From Elusimicrobiota bacterium (GTDB taxonomy: Bacteria > Elusimicrobiota > Elusimicrobia > UBA1565 > JACRDR01), in contig JACQBA010000012.1 in NCBI GenBank assembly GCA_016194745.1, positions 211,224 to 275,223 of the forward strand: 64,000 bases of DNA, read 5' to 3'. The translations under genes and the position numbers were made by a program. The notes beneath the pieces are model-generated. The model was given only the letters and a program-made list of their open reading frames with translations. It was not told the DNA's origin and ran no database searches. Shown in pieces: positions 56,449 through 64,000 of the stretch. Position 1 is the stretch's first letter. Every line of letters starts with the position of its first letter.

Positions 56449-56889
56449 ATGATCCAAACCATGTCCCCCTCGCCCAAGGAGCATCGCCGGCACGTCCGCT
56501 ACGAACGAGCCCTGAAGCTCACGATCTTCGGGATGGACATGTCGCTCTTGGACGAGACGACCAATCTGAGCGACGTCTCCCGCAAGGGCATGAAATTCGA
56601 GACGGTCGCGAACATCAAGCCGGGCGACTATTTCAGGTTCAAGCTCGAGGTCCCGGACTACGGATTTGTGGACGGCAAGGGACGCGCGCGCTGGAGCCAG
56701 GTCGGCGCCTCCGGGGTCACCTACGTGATCGGCGCGGAGATCACGAGCATGGGGTGGGGCGCCTCCCGGGCCCTCAAGCGTTTCCTCGAGCCCGGCCGCA
56801 CCTTTTTCGGCGTCGCCTTCGATCTCGCCCTCGGCGCGGGCGCTCTCTACGTCCTTTGGCAGATCGTCAACCAGCTCAACGCCGGCTGA
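56449..56889 (+). CDS. PilZ-domain protein with C-terminal membrane segment
   Basis: A 146-residue protein with a PilZ domain: HRRHVRYERALKLTIFG supplies the arginine motif and NLSDVSRKGMKFETV supplies the D/NxSxxG motif, so c-di-GMP binding is plausible. The C-terminal segment (FGVAFDLALGAGALYVLWQIV) is hydrophobic and may anchor it to the inner membrane. ATG 56449 has an AGGAG site. TTGCCT, 17 bases, TACAGT (56420-56448) could be a promoter favouring the second ATG at 56461. It is followed by the Ser/Thr kinase gene. Confidence 0.8.
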   Translation: MIQTMSPSPKEHRRHVRYERALKLTIFGMDMSLLDETTNLSDVSRKGMKFETVANIKPGDYFRFKLEVPDYGFVDGKGRARWSQVGASGVTYVIGAEITSMGWGASRALKRFLEPGRTFFGVAFDLALGAGALYVLWQIVNQLNAG

Positions 56890-56916
56890 CGTCGGCCGGC
56901 CTTTCGATTCCGCGTA

Positions 56917-56945
56917 TTGACACGGCGAAAGCCCGACCCTACACT
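56917..56945 (+). promoter_or_regulatory. Consensus-like promoter of the Ser/Thr kinase gene
   Basis: TTGACA (56917-56922), a 17-base spacer and TACACT (56940-56945). The hexamer ends 7 bases before the ATG at 56953, so the transcript is leaderless. A longer in-frame start would lie on the -35 itself and is excluded. Confidence 0.75.
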
Positions 56946-56952
56946 GAGGCGG

Positions 56953-58644
56953 ATGTCCACAGTCACGCTCCTGGCATTGGCTCCTTTCGCGGCGCTCGCC
57001 CTCGCGATCGACCCGCCTGCCATGCAGCCGGCGGGGAACTCCCATCCGGCGGCGCTGGACCTGTCTCAAGCGACGCCGGGCGATCCGCACCATGGCCCCG
57101 CGCATCCCAAGACACCCAAGGAATTTCTTCGGATCATCAAGGGTGCCATCGATCATGCGGAGGGGGACCTGCGTGAGCTCGAGAAGCATGAGCGGAGCTA
57201 CCGCGAGGCCTCGTCGAGGACCCCATGGGCCATCAAGCGGCTGGCAGTCCAACGAGAGCCGGTCCGAGCGCGGGTAAAGGAAGTCCTCGAGCGGGTTACG
57301 GGATTGGAAGACGAGTTCGTCGAGCGCCAGCGGGAGTCGACGATGCTCCGGGGCGCGCGCATCTACGCGCAGGTCATGCCTTCAGGGGTCGCCAAGGACC
57401 TCGAGAAACAGGACCTAAAGGCGAACGAAATGCTGGCCGAGATCGCCAAGCGCCTGCAATCCGGGGCCGCGGGGCCGGCGCCGGCCAACAGCGCCGAGCT
57501 GCTGCTGGAAGGCTCCGAGATGCTCAACGATGCGAAGATCTTCAACGCCTTCGCCAAGGAGATCCGTGTTTGGAGGGAAGGCGCCGCCGCGCGCTTGGCG
57601 TCCGAGGACGCCGCGTTCGGGATGGCGGAGCATTCCGTGCTGATCGAGGAGATTTTTGCCGGAGCGAGCCTCCTGTGCCTTGTGTTCGGGCTCGGCGCGC
57701 TGCGTCTGTGGATGAAGACCGAACAAGCGAAGTCGAGGCTCGAGACCGACATCTCGAAGATCGCCTCGGGCAGCGGCCAGTTGGGCGTCGACGGGGGCCG
57801 CACGACGACCGGCGAAGCCATGCCGGCGGCGACCGTGCTGGCCGGCAATTTCGTCATCGAGCGCGAGCTCGGACGCGGCGGCATGGGGATCGTGTTCGAA
57901 GCGACCGATCTCAGCCTTCGGAGGAAAGTCGCGATCAAGCAGCTTCGGCAGGAGATCCAAGAGCAGGTGCAGGAAGTCGAGGTGCTCTTGAACGAGGCTC
58001 GCATGGTCGCTAAGCTCAAGCACCCCAATATCGTCGAGATTCATACGGTTTTTAGGGAAAAGGGGCAAGTCTATCTCGTGTTCGAATACGTGACGGGGGA
58101 GACGCTCCATCGAGTGATATCGACGAACAAGAGGCTGACCCTCAAGCACGCTCGGACGCTTCTGCAGCAGATCGCCGCCGCGCTGGACTACGCGCACTCC
58201 CAGCGCATCATCCACCGGGACCTCAAGCCGGCCAACGTGATCGTCACCCACGAGGGCGTGGTCAAGGTGATGGACTTCGGGATCGCGCACCAGGCCAAGG
58301 CAACGGTCGCTCGGATGACGCAATCCCAGCCGTGGGGGACTCCGCCGTATATGGCTCCCGAGCAGGAGACGGGTCAGGTGTCGCGCGAATCCGACCTGTA
58401 CGGTCTCGGCGTCTTCCTTTATGAGATGACCACGGGCCAGCTTCCTTTCAACGGTCCGAATTTCCTCGCCCAGAAGACCGCGCTGATGTGCAAGGCGCCG
58501 TCGGCCTTGAACCCCTCTCTTCCGGCCGGATTCGACGCGCTAATCCAGCGCGCGCTTCAGCCCAGTCCCGCCAACCGTTTCCACTCTGCCGCCGAGATGA
58601 TCGCGGCGCTCAGCGCCCTTCCCGACGCGTCGCCCGTATCGTAG
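56953..58644 (+). CDS. Membrane Ser/Thr protein kinase with C-terminal kinase domain
   Basis: A 563-residue Hanks-type kinase with the domain at the C-terminus. Residues 1-19 look like a signal peptide, residues 20-235 are a helical extracytoplasmic region, and residues 236-255 form a membrane segment (GASLLCLVFGLGALRLW). The kinase follows: Gly loop from G307 (GRGGMG), Lys329 in VAIKQL, catalytic Asp423 in HRDLKPANV, Asp441 in DFG, and GTPPYMAPEQ. All catalytic residues are kept. Most bacterial membrane kinases of this type have the kinase first and the sensor last, so the order is reversed. It follows the PilZ gene. Confidence 0.9.
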   Translation: MSTVTLLALAPFAALALAIDPPAMQPAGNSHPAALDLSQATPGDPHHGPAHPKTPKEFLRIIKGAIDHAEGDLRELEKHERSYREASSRTPWAIKRLAVQREPVRARVKEVLERVTGLEDEFVERQRESTMLRGARIYAQVMPSGVAKDLEKQDLKANEMLAEIAKRLQSGAAGPAPANSAELLLEGSEMLNDAKIFNAFAKEIRVWREGAAARLASEDAAFGMAEHSVLIEEIFAGASLLCLVFGLGALRLWMKTEQAKSRLETDISKIASGSGQLGVDGGRTTTGEAMPAATVLAGNFVIERELGRGGMGIVFEATDLSLRRKVAIKQLRQEIQEQVQEVEVLLNEARMVAKLKHPNIVEIHTVFREKGQVYLVFEYVTGETLHRVISTNKRLTLKHARTLLQQIAAALDYAHSQRIIHRDLKPANVIVTHEGVVKVMDFGIAHQAKATVARMTQSQPWGTPPYMAPEQETGQVSRESDLYGLGVFLYEMTTGQLPFNGPNFLAQKTALMCKAPSALNPSLPAGFDALIQRALQPSPANRFHSAAEMIAALSALPDASPVS

Positions 58645-58660
58645 GATCCGCTAGCCTTCC

Positions 58661-58689
58661 TTGACAGGCGGCGGCGGCTGGATTATAAT
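58661..58689 (+). promoter_or_regulatory. Consensus promoter of the hrcA-dnaK operon
   Basis: A perfect TTGACA (58661-58666), a 17-base spacer and TATAAT (58684-58689). The transcript should start near 58696, inside the CIRCE-like operator. Confidence 0.9.
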
Positions 58690-58690
58690 A

Positions 58691-58717
58691 CTAGCAGTCA
58701 GGTGTTTAGACTGCTAA
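58691..58717 (+). promoter_or_regulatory. CIRCE-like HrcA operator, variant half-sites
   Basis: An inverted repeat CTAGCAGTC-N9-GACTGCTAA. The CIRCE consensus is TTAGCACTC-N9-GAGTGCTAA. Spacing and symmetry match, but one position (C to G, and its partner in the other arm) is changed in both halves. It overlaps the predicted transcription start and ends 4 bases before hrcA. Confidence 0.85.
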
Positions 58718-58721
58718 ATAT

Positions 58722-59819
58722 ATGAGACAGTTGGGTCCGGGCGTCGCCGAAGAGCGCAAGCGCAAGCTCCTGCAGTGGGTGATCCACCGCTATATCAAAA
58801 CGTCCATCCCGGTGGCGTCGCAGTCGATCGCCGAGGACTCCGGGATGCGGCTCTCGAGCGCCAGCATCCGCAACCTCCTAAAAGAGCTCGAGGACGAAGG
58901 CTATCTCGTCCAGCCGCACACCTCCGCCGGCCGCGTGCCGTCGGACAAGGGGTATCGATTCTACGTCGACTACTTGATCGACGTCCAGCGCTTGGCCGCC
59001 GGGGAGAAGGAGACCATCGAGAAGCAGTATTCCCGCCGGGTCGACGAGCTCGACCATCTTCTTTCGGAGACAAGCAAGCTCCTCTCGCACGTGTCCCATT
59101 CCGCGGGGCTCGTCCTCTCGCCGAAAATAGAGAAGCATTCCCTCAAGCGGCTGGAGCTCATCCCCATGGGCGCCGGCCAAGTGCTCGCGGTCGTGGTCAC
59201 CCAGGCCGGGCTCATCCGGCACTGGCCGATCAAGCTCTCGGCGGCGCCCACGGCGAGCCAGATCAACCGGCTGAACCGCTTCTTGAACGACCATATCCAG
59301 GCCAAGTCGATCCGCGAGGTGCAGAAGGCGGTGCGGGAGCGCATCGAGCAGGCCGAGCGCGAGTTCAAGGAGCTCGGCGAGCTCGCCAACAGTCTCCTTT
59401 CCGAGATCGCCCTGGTGCAGCCCGACAACGAGCTGTATCTCGACGGCGCGACGCAGATGCTCTCTCATCCGGAAGACCTCGGCGATCTGCAGTCGATCCA
59501 GTCGCTCATCTCGGTGCTCGAGGGCAAGCAGGCTCTGGCCGAGCTATTGCAACAGGAGATCGACGAGGAAAGGCCGGCGCGTCGGCCCGGGGCGGCGGCC
59601 TCCAAGGGCATGGTCCAAGTCCGGATCGGAAAGGAGAACAAGCTGCCTCAACTCAAGAATGTGAGCCTGGTCACCACGACGTACCGCATCGACGACGAGA
59701 TCGTCGGCGTGCTCGGCATCATGGGGTCCAAGCGCATGGACTACACCCGGATGATGAGCCTAGTCGATCACGTGAGCGATCTCGTGTCTAAGACCATGGA
59801 ATCATGGACGAAGGAATGA
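58722..59819 (+). CDS. hrcA: Heat-inducible transcription repressor HrcA
   Basis: A 365-residue repressor with an N-terminal winged helix (ERKRKLLQWVIHRYIKTSIPV, LSSASIRNLLKELEDEGYL, QPHTSAGRVPSDKGYRFYVD) and the HrcA GAF-like C-terminal domain (IGKENKLPQLKNVSLVTTTYRID; GVLGIMGSKRMDYTRMMSLVDHVSD). It represses the operon by binding the CIRCE element just upstream and is itself kept active by GroEL in other bacteria. It is the first gene of hrcA-grpE-dnaK-dnaJ-rsmE. Confidence 0.96.
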   Translation: MRQLGPGVAEERKRKLLQWVIHRYIKTSIPVASQSIAEDSGMRLSSASIRNLLKELEDEGYLVQPHTSAGRVPSDKGYRFYVDYLIDVQRLAAGEKETIEKQYSRRVDELDHLLSETSKLLSHVSHSAGLVLSPKIEKHSLKRLELIPMGAGQVLAVVVTQAGLIRHWPIKLSAAPTASQINRLNRFLNDHIQAKSIREVQKAVRERIEQAEREFKELGELANSLLSEIALVQPDNELYLDGATQMLSHPEDLGDLQSIQSLISVLEGKQALAELLQQEIDEERPARRPGAAASKGMVQVRIGKENKLPQLKNVSLVTTTYRIDDEIVGVLGIMGSKRMDYTRMMSLVDHVSDLVSKTMESWTKE

Positions 59820-60349
59820 AGAAAGCGGAAGAGACGGCGGCGGACGCGGCGAACGTCGAGCCCGCGCCAGAAGCGAAGCCCGGGGAAGATAAGAACGGGA
59901 CTCCGCCGCCCGACTATTACGCGCAGCTGCTCCAGCTCAAGGCCGAGTTCGAGAACTACCGCAAGCGCATCGACCGCGAGCGGCCGGAGTACGTGAAGCT
60001 GGGCAAGGCCCAATTGTGGGAGCGCCTGCTGCCGGTCTACGACGTCTTGTTCCAGGCGCACGAGCAGGTACTCAAGCTCTCCTCGGCCGGCGCGGGGGAC
60101 GCCAAGTCGGTCGTGGCAGGCCTCGAGCTCGTGTTCAAGGAATTTACGCGGATCTTCGAGTCGGAGGGCATCAGCCCGATCGAGACGGTCGGCAAGCCGT
60201 TCAACCACGATTCTCACGACGTTCTCGGCACGGTGGAGACGGAGGAGCATCCCGACGGCACCGTGGTCGAGGAGCTGCAGCGAGGTTACATGTGGCAGGG
60301 CCGCGTGCTGCGTCCCGCCAAGGTCCGCATCGCGAAGGCGAAGGCCTAG
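59804..60349 (+). CDS. grpE: Nucleotide exchange factor GrpE
   Basis: A 181-residue co-chaperone that speeds ADP release from DnaK. The N-terminal 35 residues are charged and disordered, followed by the long helix ([26 protein letters not shown]) and the beta domain ([49 protein letters not shown]). Typical GrpE has P-x-x-H-x-A where this has FNHDSHDV. The start at 59804 overlaps hrcA; ATG 59816 is an alternative that overlaps the stop. Co-transcribed with dnaK. Confidence 0.95.
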   Translation: MDEGMKKAEETAADAANVEPAPEAKPGEDKNGTPPPDYYAQLLQLKAEFENYRKRIDRERPEYVKLGKAQLWERLLPVYDVLFQAHEQVLKLSSAGAGDAKSVVAGLELVFKEFTRIFESEGISPIETVGKPFNHDSHDVLGTVETEEHPDGTVVEELQRGYMWQGRVLRPAKVRIAKAKA

Positions 60350-60363
60350 ATTTAGGAGGAATT

Positions 60364-62235
60364 ATGAGCAAGATCATCGGAATAGACTTGGGTACCTCGA
60401 ACACGGCGGCCGCAGTCATGGAAGGCGGCAAGCCGACCATCATCCCGTCCGCGGAAGGGACGAGCGTGGGGGGCAAGGCGTTCCCCTCCTACGTCGCCTT
60501 CACGAAGGACGCCCAGCTTCTCGTGGGCGAGCCCGCGCGGCGCCAGGCCGTGGCCAATCCGGAAGGGACGTTCATGGCCTTCAAGCGCAAGATGGGCCAG
60601 GACTTCCACTACAAGGCGCACGGCAAGGAGTACACGCCCCAGCAGCTGTCGGGCTTCCTCCTCCAGAAGGTGAAGCGCGACGCGGAATCCTTCCTCGGCG
60701 ACAAGGTGGAAAAGGCGGTGATCACCGTCCCCGCCTACTTCAACGACAACCAGCGCCAAGCGACGAAGGACGCGGGCCAGATCGCTGGCCTCGAGGTCGT
60801 GCGCATCGTCAACGAGCCGACGGCGGCGTGCCTCGCCTACGGCATCGACAAGAAAGGCAAGGACGAGAAGATCATGGTCTTCGACCTCGGCGGCGGAACG
60901 CTCGACGTCACGATCATGGACTTCGGCGGCGGCGTGTTCGAGGTCGTCTCGACCTCGGGCGACACGCAGCTCGGCGGCACCGACATGGACAACGCCCTCA
61001 TCGACTTCATCGCCGGGGAGTTCCGCAAGGAGAACGGCGTCGACCTGAAGAAGGACCCGATGGCGTTCCAACGCGTGCGCGAGGCGGCCGAGAAGGCGAA
61101 GATCGAGCTCTCGAACGTGTTCGAGACCGACATCAACCTGCCGTTCATCGCGGCGGTCGACAACGTCCCGAAGCACCTCGTCCTCAAGTTCACCCGGGCC
61201 AAGCTCGAGTCCTTGGTCGAGCCGATCGTCAAGCGCTGCAAGCAGTCGATCGACCAGGCTCTCTCCGACGCCAAGCTCAAGACCTCCGACATCACGAAGA
61301 TCATCCTGGTCGGCGGTCCGACGCGCATGCCGATCGTCCAGAAGTTCGTCGAGGACTACGTCGGCAAGAAAGTCGAGCGCGGCGTCGACCCGATGGAGTG
61401 CGTCGCGTGCGGCGCGGCGGTGCAGGCGGCCGTCCTCACGGGAGAAGTGAAGGACGTCGTCCTGCTCGACGTCACCCCGCTGACCCTCGGCATCGAGACC
61501 TTGGGCGGCGTGATGACGCCTCTCCTCGAGCGCAACACGACGATCCCGGTCGAGAAGTCGCAGGTGTTCTCGACGGCCTCGGATAACCAGCCCGCGGTCA
61601 CCGTTCATGTGCTGCAGGGCGAGCGTCCGCTGGCGAAGGACAACGTGTCTCTCGGCAAGTTCGACCTGGACGGCATCCCGCCGGCGCCTCGCGGGCTTCC
61701 GCAGATCAAGGTGACCTTCTCCATCGACGCCAACGGCCTCCTCAACGTCAAGGCCGAGGACCAGGGCACGAAGAAGGCGCAGCATATCTCGATCACGGCA
61801 CCGAACAAGCTCAAGAAGGACGAGGTGGACAAGTTCATCAAGCAGGCGGAGCAGTTCGCCGAAGAGGACAAGAAGACCAAGGAGCGCATCGAGGCGCGGA
61901 ACTCCGCCGACAGCGTGCTCTACGCGACCGAGAAGGCGCTCAAGGACTACGGCGACAAGGTCTCCCAAGAGGAGCGCCAGTCGATCGACCGGGGCATCAG
62001 CGATCTCAAGGACGCGCTGAAGGGCGACGATCCGGAGAAGATCAACAAGGCGAAGGACGACCTGCTCAAAGTCTCGCAGAAGCTCGGCGAGGCGATGTAC
62101 AAAGCGAGCGCCGAGGCGAACAAGGGCGGCGGCGACGGCTCCTCCGCGCCGAACGGGCAGGGCGCGCCCAACGGCAAGGACGCCAAGGACCAGGTCGTCG
62201 ACGCGGAAGTGGTCGACGAGAAGAAGAACGGATAA
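60364..62235 (+). CDS. dnaK: Chaperone DnaK (Hsp70)
   Basis: A 623-residue Hsp70. The ATPase domain has [50 protein letters not shown] and [18 protein letters not shown]; the substrate domain starts after the linker [19 protein letters not shown]; the C-terminal tail is Gly/Asn-rich and ends in acidic/basic residues. Several segments are unusual among bacterial DnaK, for example [21 protein letters not shown] where NAEG..TTPS is usual. The start is set by AGGAGGA. It lies 14 bp after grpE and 6 bp before dnaJ. Confidence 0.98.
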   Translation: MSKIIGIDLGTSNTAAAVMEGGKPTIIPSAEGTSVGGKAFPSYVAFTKDAQLLVGEPARRQAVANPEGTFMAFKRKMGQDFHYKAHGKEYTPQQLSGFLLQKVKRDAESFLGDKVEKAVITVPAYFNDNQRQATKDAGQIAGLEVVRIVNEPTAACLAYGIDKKGKDEKIMVFDLGGGTLDVTIMDFGGGVFEVVSTSGDTQLGGTDMDNALIDFIAGEFRKENGVDLKKDPMAFQRVREAAEKAKIELSNVFETDINLPFIAAVDNVPKHLVLKFTRAKLESLVEPIVKRCKQSIDQALSDAKLKTSDITKIILVGGPTRMPIVQKFVEDYVGKKVERGVDPMECVACGAAVQAAVLTGEVKDVVLLDVTPLTLGIETLGGVMTPLLERNTTIPVEKSQVFSTASDNQPAVTVHVLQGERPLAKDNVSLGKFDLDGIPPAPRGLPQIKVTFSIDANGLLNVKAEDQGTKKAQHISITAPNKLKKDEVDKFIKQAEQFAEEDKKTKERIEARNSADSVLYATEKALKDYGDKVSQEERQSIDRGISDLKDALKGDDPEKINKAKDDLLKVSQKLGEAMYKASAEANKGGGDGSSAPNGQGAPNGKDAKDQVVDAEVVDEKKNG

Positions 62236-62241
62236 GGAAGA

Positions 62242-63423
62242 GTGGCCGAAGACTTTTACAAGCTGCTGGGCGTAGCGCGCAATGCGACCGATGCCGAGAT
62301 CAAATCGGCCTATCGGAAGCTGGCGCTCAAGTTCCATCCCGACCGCAATCCCGGCAACAAGGAAGCCGAGGCGAAGTTCAAGGAAGTGAACTCCGCGTAT
62401 CAGGTGCTGTCGGACGCGAACAAGCGGCAGGTCTACGACCAATACGGAGAGGCGGGGGTCAACGCGAGCGCGGCGGGCGGGCCGGGCGGCGCGGGTCCCT
62501 TCGGCGGCGGCGGCTTCGGCGGGTTCAATCCCGGCGCAGGAGGCTTCTCGGGGGACATCTTCGGGGACATCTTCGAGAGCCTGTTCGCCGGCGCGGAGGG
62601 CGCGGGAGGCGGCGGCCGGGGCCGGTCGCGCCGCGGCTCGGACCTCAAGTTCGAGGCGACGATCGATCTGGAAGAGGCGTTCAAGGGCACGCAGACGACG
62701 GTCCGCTACGAGCGGATGGTCACGTGCTCTAAATGCCACGGGTCGGGAGCCAAGCCGGGGACGGGGGTCAAGCGCTGCTCCGTCTGCCGCGGTTCTGGAC
62801 GCCAGCAGTTCTCCCAGGGCCTCTTTACGATGAGCCAGACGTGCTCCCAGTGCCGGGGCGAAGGCACTATCATCGAGACGCCCTGCAAGGATTGCGACGG
62901 CAATGGCCGGATCGCCCAGAAGACCGAGCGCACGATCCGCATCCCGCCCGGCATCCCGGACGATGCGACTTTGCGCGTTCAAGGCGCGGGGGAGACGGGC
63001 GGCCGCGCCAACGAACCGGGCGACCTTTTCGTCCAGGTCCACGTTCGGGACCACTCCCAATTCCATCGCGACGGCGACGATTTGCATTATCAGAGACGCG
63101 TCAGCTTCCCCGAGGCCGCGCTGGGCGCGACCGCCGAGGTCCCAACGATCGAGGGGGAGAAGACGACGATCAAGATCCCCGAAGGGACTCAGGACGGCAC
63201 GACGCTCCGCATCCGAGAGAAGGGGATGGTCAAGCTGAACGGCCGGGGCCGCGGCGATCTCTTCGTCAAGGTGAAGGTCGAGGTGCCGAGGCACCTCACG
63301 CCGGAGCAGAAGGGCATCCTCGAGAAGTTCCAGAAGTCGCTCGACGGGGAGCCGCCCGGCCCGGGCGAGCACCTGAAAGAGCGGCACGACAGCGGCATCT
63401 TCAAGAAGATCTTCGGAGATTAG
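62242..63423 (+). CDS. dnaJ: Chaperone DnaJ (Hsp40)
   Basis: A 393-residue type I Hsp40. The J domain (residues 1-70) contains the HPD motif in [10 protein letters not shown], a Gly/Phe-rich region follows, then four zinc-binding repeats ([32 protein letters not shown]) and the substrate-binding C-terminal domains. It stimulates the DnaK ATPase. The GTG start follows AAGGAAG by 2 bases. It is followed by rsmE at 10 bp. Confidence 0.97.
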   Translation: MAEDFYKLLGVARNATDAEIKSAYRKLALKFHPDRNPGNKEAEAKFKEVNSAYQVLSDANKRQVYDQYGEAGVNASAAGGPGGAGPFGGGGFGGFNPGAGGFSGDIFGDIFESLFAGAEGAGGGGRGRSRRGSDLKFEATIDLEEAFKGTQTTVRYERMVTCSKCHGSGAKPGTGVKRCSVCRGSGRQQFSQGLFTMSQTCSQCRGEGTIIETPCKDCDGNGRIAQKTERTIRIPPGIPDDATLRVQGAGETGGRANEPGDLFVQVHVRDHSQFHRDGDDLHYQRRVSFPEAALGATAEVPTIEGEKTTIKIPEGTQDGTTLRIREKGMVKLNGRGRGDLFVKVKVEVPRHLTPEQKGILEKFQKSLDGEPPGPGEHLKERHDSGIFKKIFGD

Positions 63424-63433
63424 GAGACCCCTC

Positions 63434-64000
63434 ATGCCCCAGTTCTTCCTGCCGCCCGCGTCCCGCCGCGAACTCGTGTCACCCGGCGCAGCCGGCGGAG
63501 CGGAGGAGGGACGCGCATGGAGAGCGGGAGACGGCTTCACGCTCACGGGCCCCGAGGCCTACCACATCACAAAAGTCCTCCGGTACAAAGAGGGCCACTC
63601 CGTCGAGCTCTTCGACGGCAAGGGCGGCCGCTACACGGGCGTGATCCGGAAGGTGTACGAGGACGGCGTCGACGGCGAGGTCACGGGGACGGTCGAGTCG
63701 CCGCATCCGGGCCCGAAGGTCCGGCTCAATCTGTATCAGGGACTCCTCAAGGCGAGCCGGTGGGAGTTCGTACTCGAGAAAGGGACGGAGATCGGCGTCT
63801 CCACGTTCATCCCGGTGACGACGTCGCGGACCGTCGTCCTGCTGCGCGAGGAAGAGCGCATCCATAACAAGATCGAGCGCTGGGGCAAGATCGTCATGGC
63901 TTCCGCCAAGCAGTGCCGTCGGGCGGACCTGCCGACGATCCAATCTCCCGTTCCGTTGCGCGATGCGCTCAAGACGGCCGCGGAGGACGGGCCGATCCTG
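63434..64000 (+). CDS. rsmE: 16S rRNA (uracil1498-N3)-methyltransferase RsmE, partial
   Basis: 189 codons are visible before the window edge; the C-terminal SPOUT knot is cut off. The N-terminal PUA-like part (MPQFFLPPASRRELV, then FTLTGPEAYHITKVLRYKEGHSVELFDGKGGRYTG) and the start of the methyltransferase domain (YQGLLKASRWEFVLEKGTEIGVSTFIPVTTSRTVV; KIVMASAKQCRRADLP) match RsmE. Its place after dnaJ is common in bacteria. GGAG 8 bases upstream sets the start. Confidence 0.93.
   Translation, partial: MPQFFLPPASRRELVSPGAAGGAEEGRAWRAGDGFTLTGPEAYHITKVLRYKEGHSVELFDGKGGRYTGVIRKVYEDGVDGEVTGTVESPHPGPKVRLNLYQGLLKASRWEFVLEKGTEIGVSTFIPVTTSRTVVLLREEERIHNKIERWGKIVMASAKQCRRADLPTIQSPVPLRDALKTAAEDGPIL

Noticed and set aside
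60352..63546. A 1064-codon open frame antisense to grpE-dnaK-dnaJ-rsmE
   Set aside because: It mirrors highly conserved genes in a GC-rich genome where antisense frames stay open by chance; its translation is low-complexity, rich in Arg, Asp and Leu, and matches no family.

Overview
This window is a gene-dense, GC-rich bacterial chromosome segment. It carries no insertion sequences, phage genes or CRISPR arrays. The organism looks like a Gram-negative (diderm) bacterium with a respiratory metabolism: there are outer-membrane barrel proteins ending in aromatic residues, several lipoboxes, AsmA-family proteins, a membrane succinate dehydrogenase and a peptidoglycan glycosyltransferase. The start of DnaK ([19 protein letters not shown]...IIPSAEG) and the barrel-plus-LysM protein remind me of Elusimicrobiota. 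That assignment is an inference from memory and needs a marker-gene tree.

Layout. 1-1.8 kb: a secreted C39-like cysteine peptidase with an SH3 domain (cut by the window edge) downstream of a ferredoxin. 1.8-3.7 kb: an outer-membrane porin and a small Cys-rich lipoprotein with its own promoter and terminator. 3.7-9.2 kb: two paralogous single-pass membrane proteins, a membrane-anchored methyltransferase, an SGNH hydrolase and a glycosyltransferase. 9.3-13.9 kb: a five-gene envelope operon (barrel/coiled-coil/LysM, pseudo-receiver/propeller, PilZ-like, AsmA-like, frameshifted exported protein). 13.9-18.8 kb: glycine cleavage genes gcvT, gcvH and gcvP with a PH-domain membrane protein inserted. 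18.9-22.9 kb: an exported protein, a MocR-type regulator with a pyridoxamine phosphate oxidase, an octanoyl/lipoyl transferase and a stand-alone Lrp-type ligand domain. 23-26.4 kb: sdhCAB behind a Crp/Fnr-type palindrome. 26.4-29 kb: two receiver-only response regulators coupled to three membrane-protein genes. 29-34.4 kb: AsmA, pyrE, an MFS transporter and purB. 34.4-39.3 kb: a coiled-coil protein, a DUF62 S-adenosylmethionine hydrolase, an rRNA methyltransferase and a PD-(D/E)XK nuclease. 39.3-46.5 kb: AddB-like and AddA-like helicase-nucleases and mtgA. 46.5-54.3 kb: ybeY, exported and lipoprotein genes, a tandem amidohydrolase and tRNA-Phe. 54.5-58.6 kb: a diiron protein, clpP, a PilZ protein and a membrane Ser/Thr kinase. 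58.7-64 kb: the hrcA-grpE-dnaK-dnaJ-rsmE heat-shock operon behind a consensus promoter with a CIRCE-like operator.

Two organisational habits stand out. Genes within operons overlap by 1-4 bases (ATGA, GTGA, TGATG), implying translational coupling. Many first genes have a -10-like hexamer ending only 6-10 bases before the start codon and no Shine-Dalgarno sequence, implying leaderless transcripts. Other first genes have long leaders with good ribosome-binding sites, so both modes coexist. Other points worth a second look are a ClpP with the catalytic Asp replaced by Asn, a symmetric CIRCE variant, a class II-positioned Crp/Fnr palindrome before sdhC, and the envelope operon at 9.3-13.9 kb.
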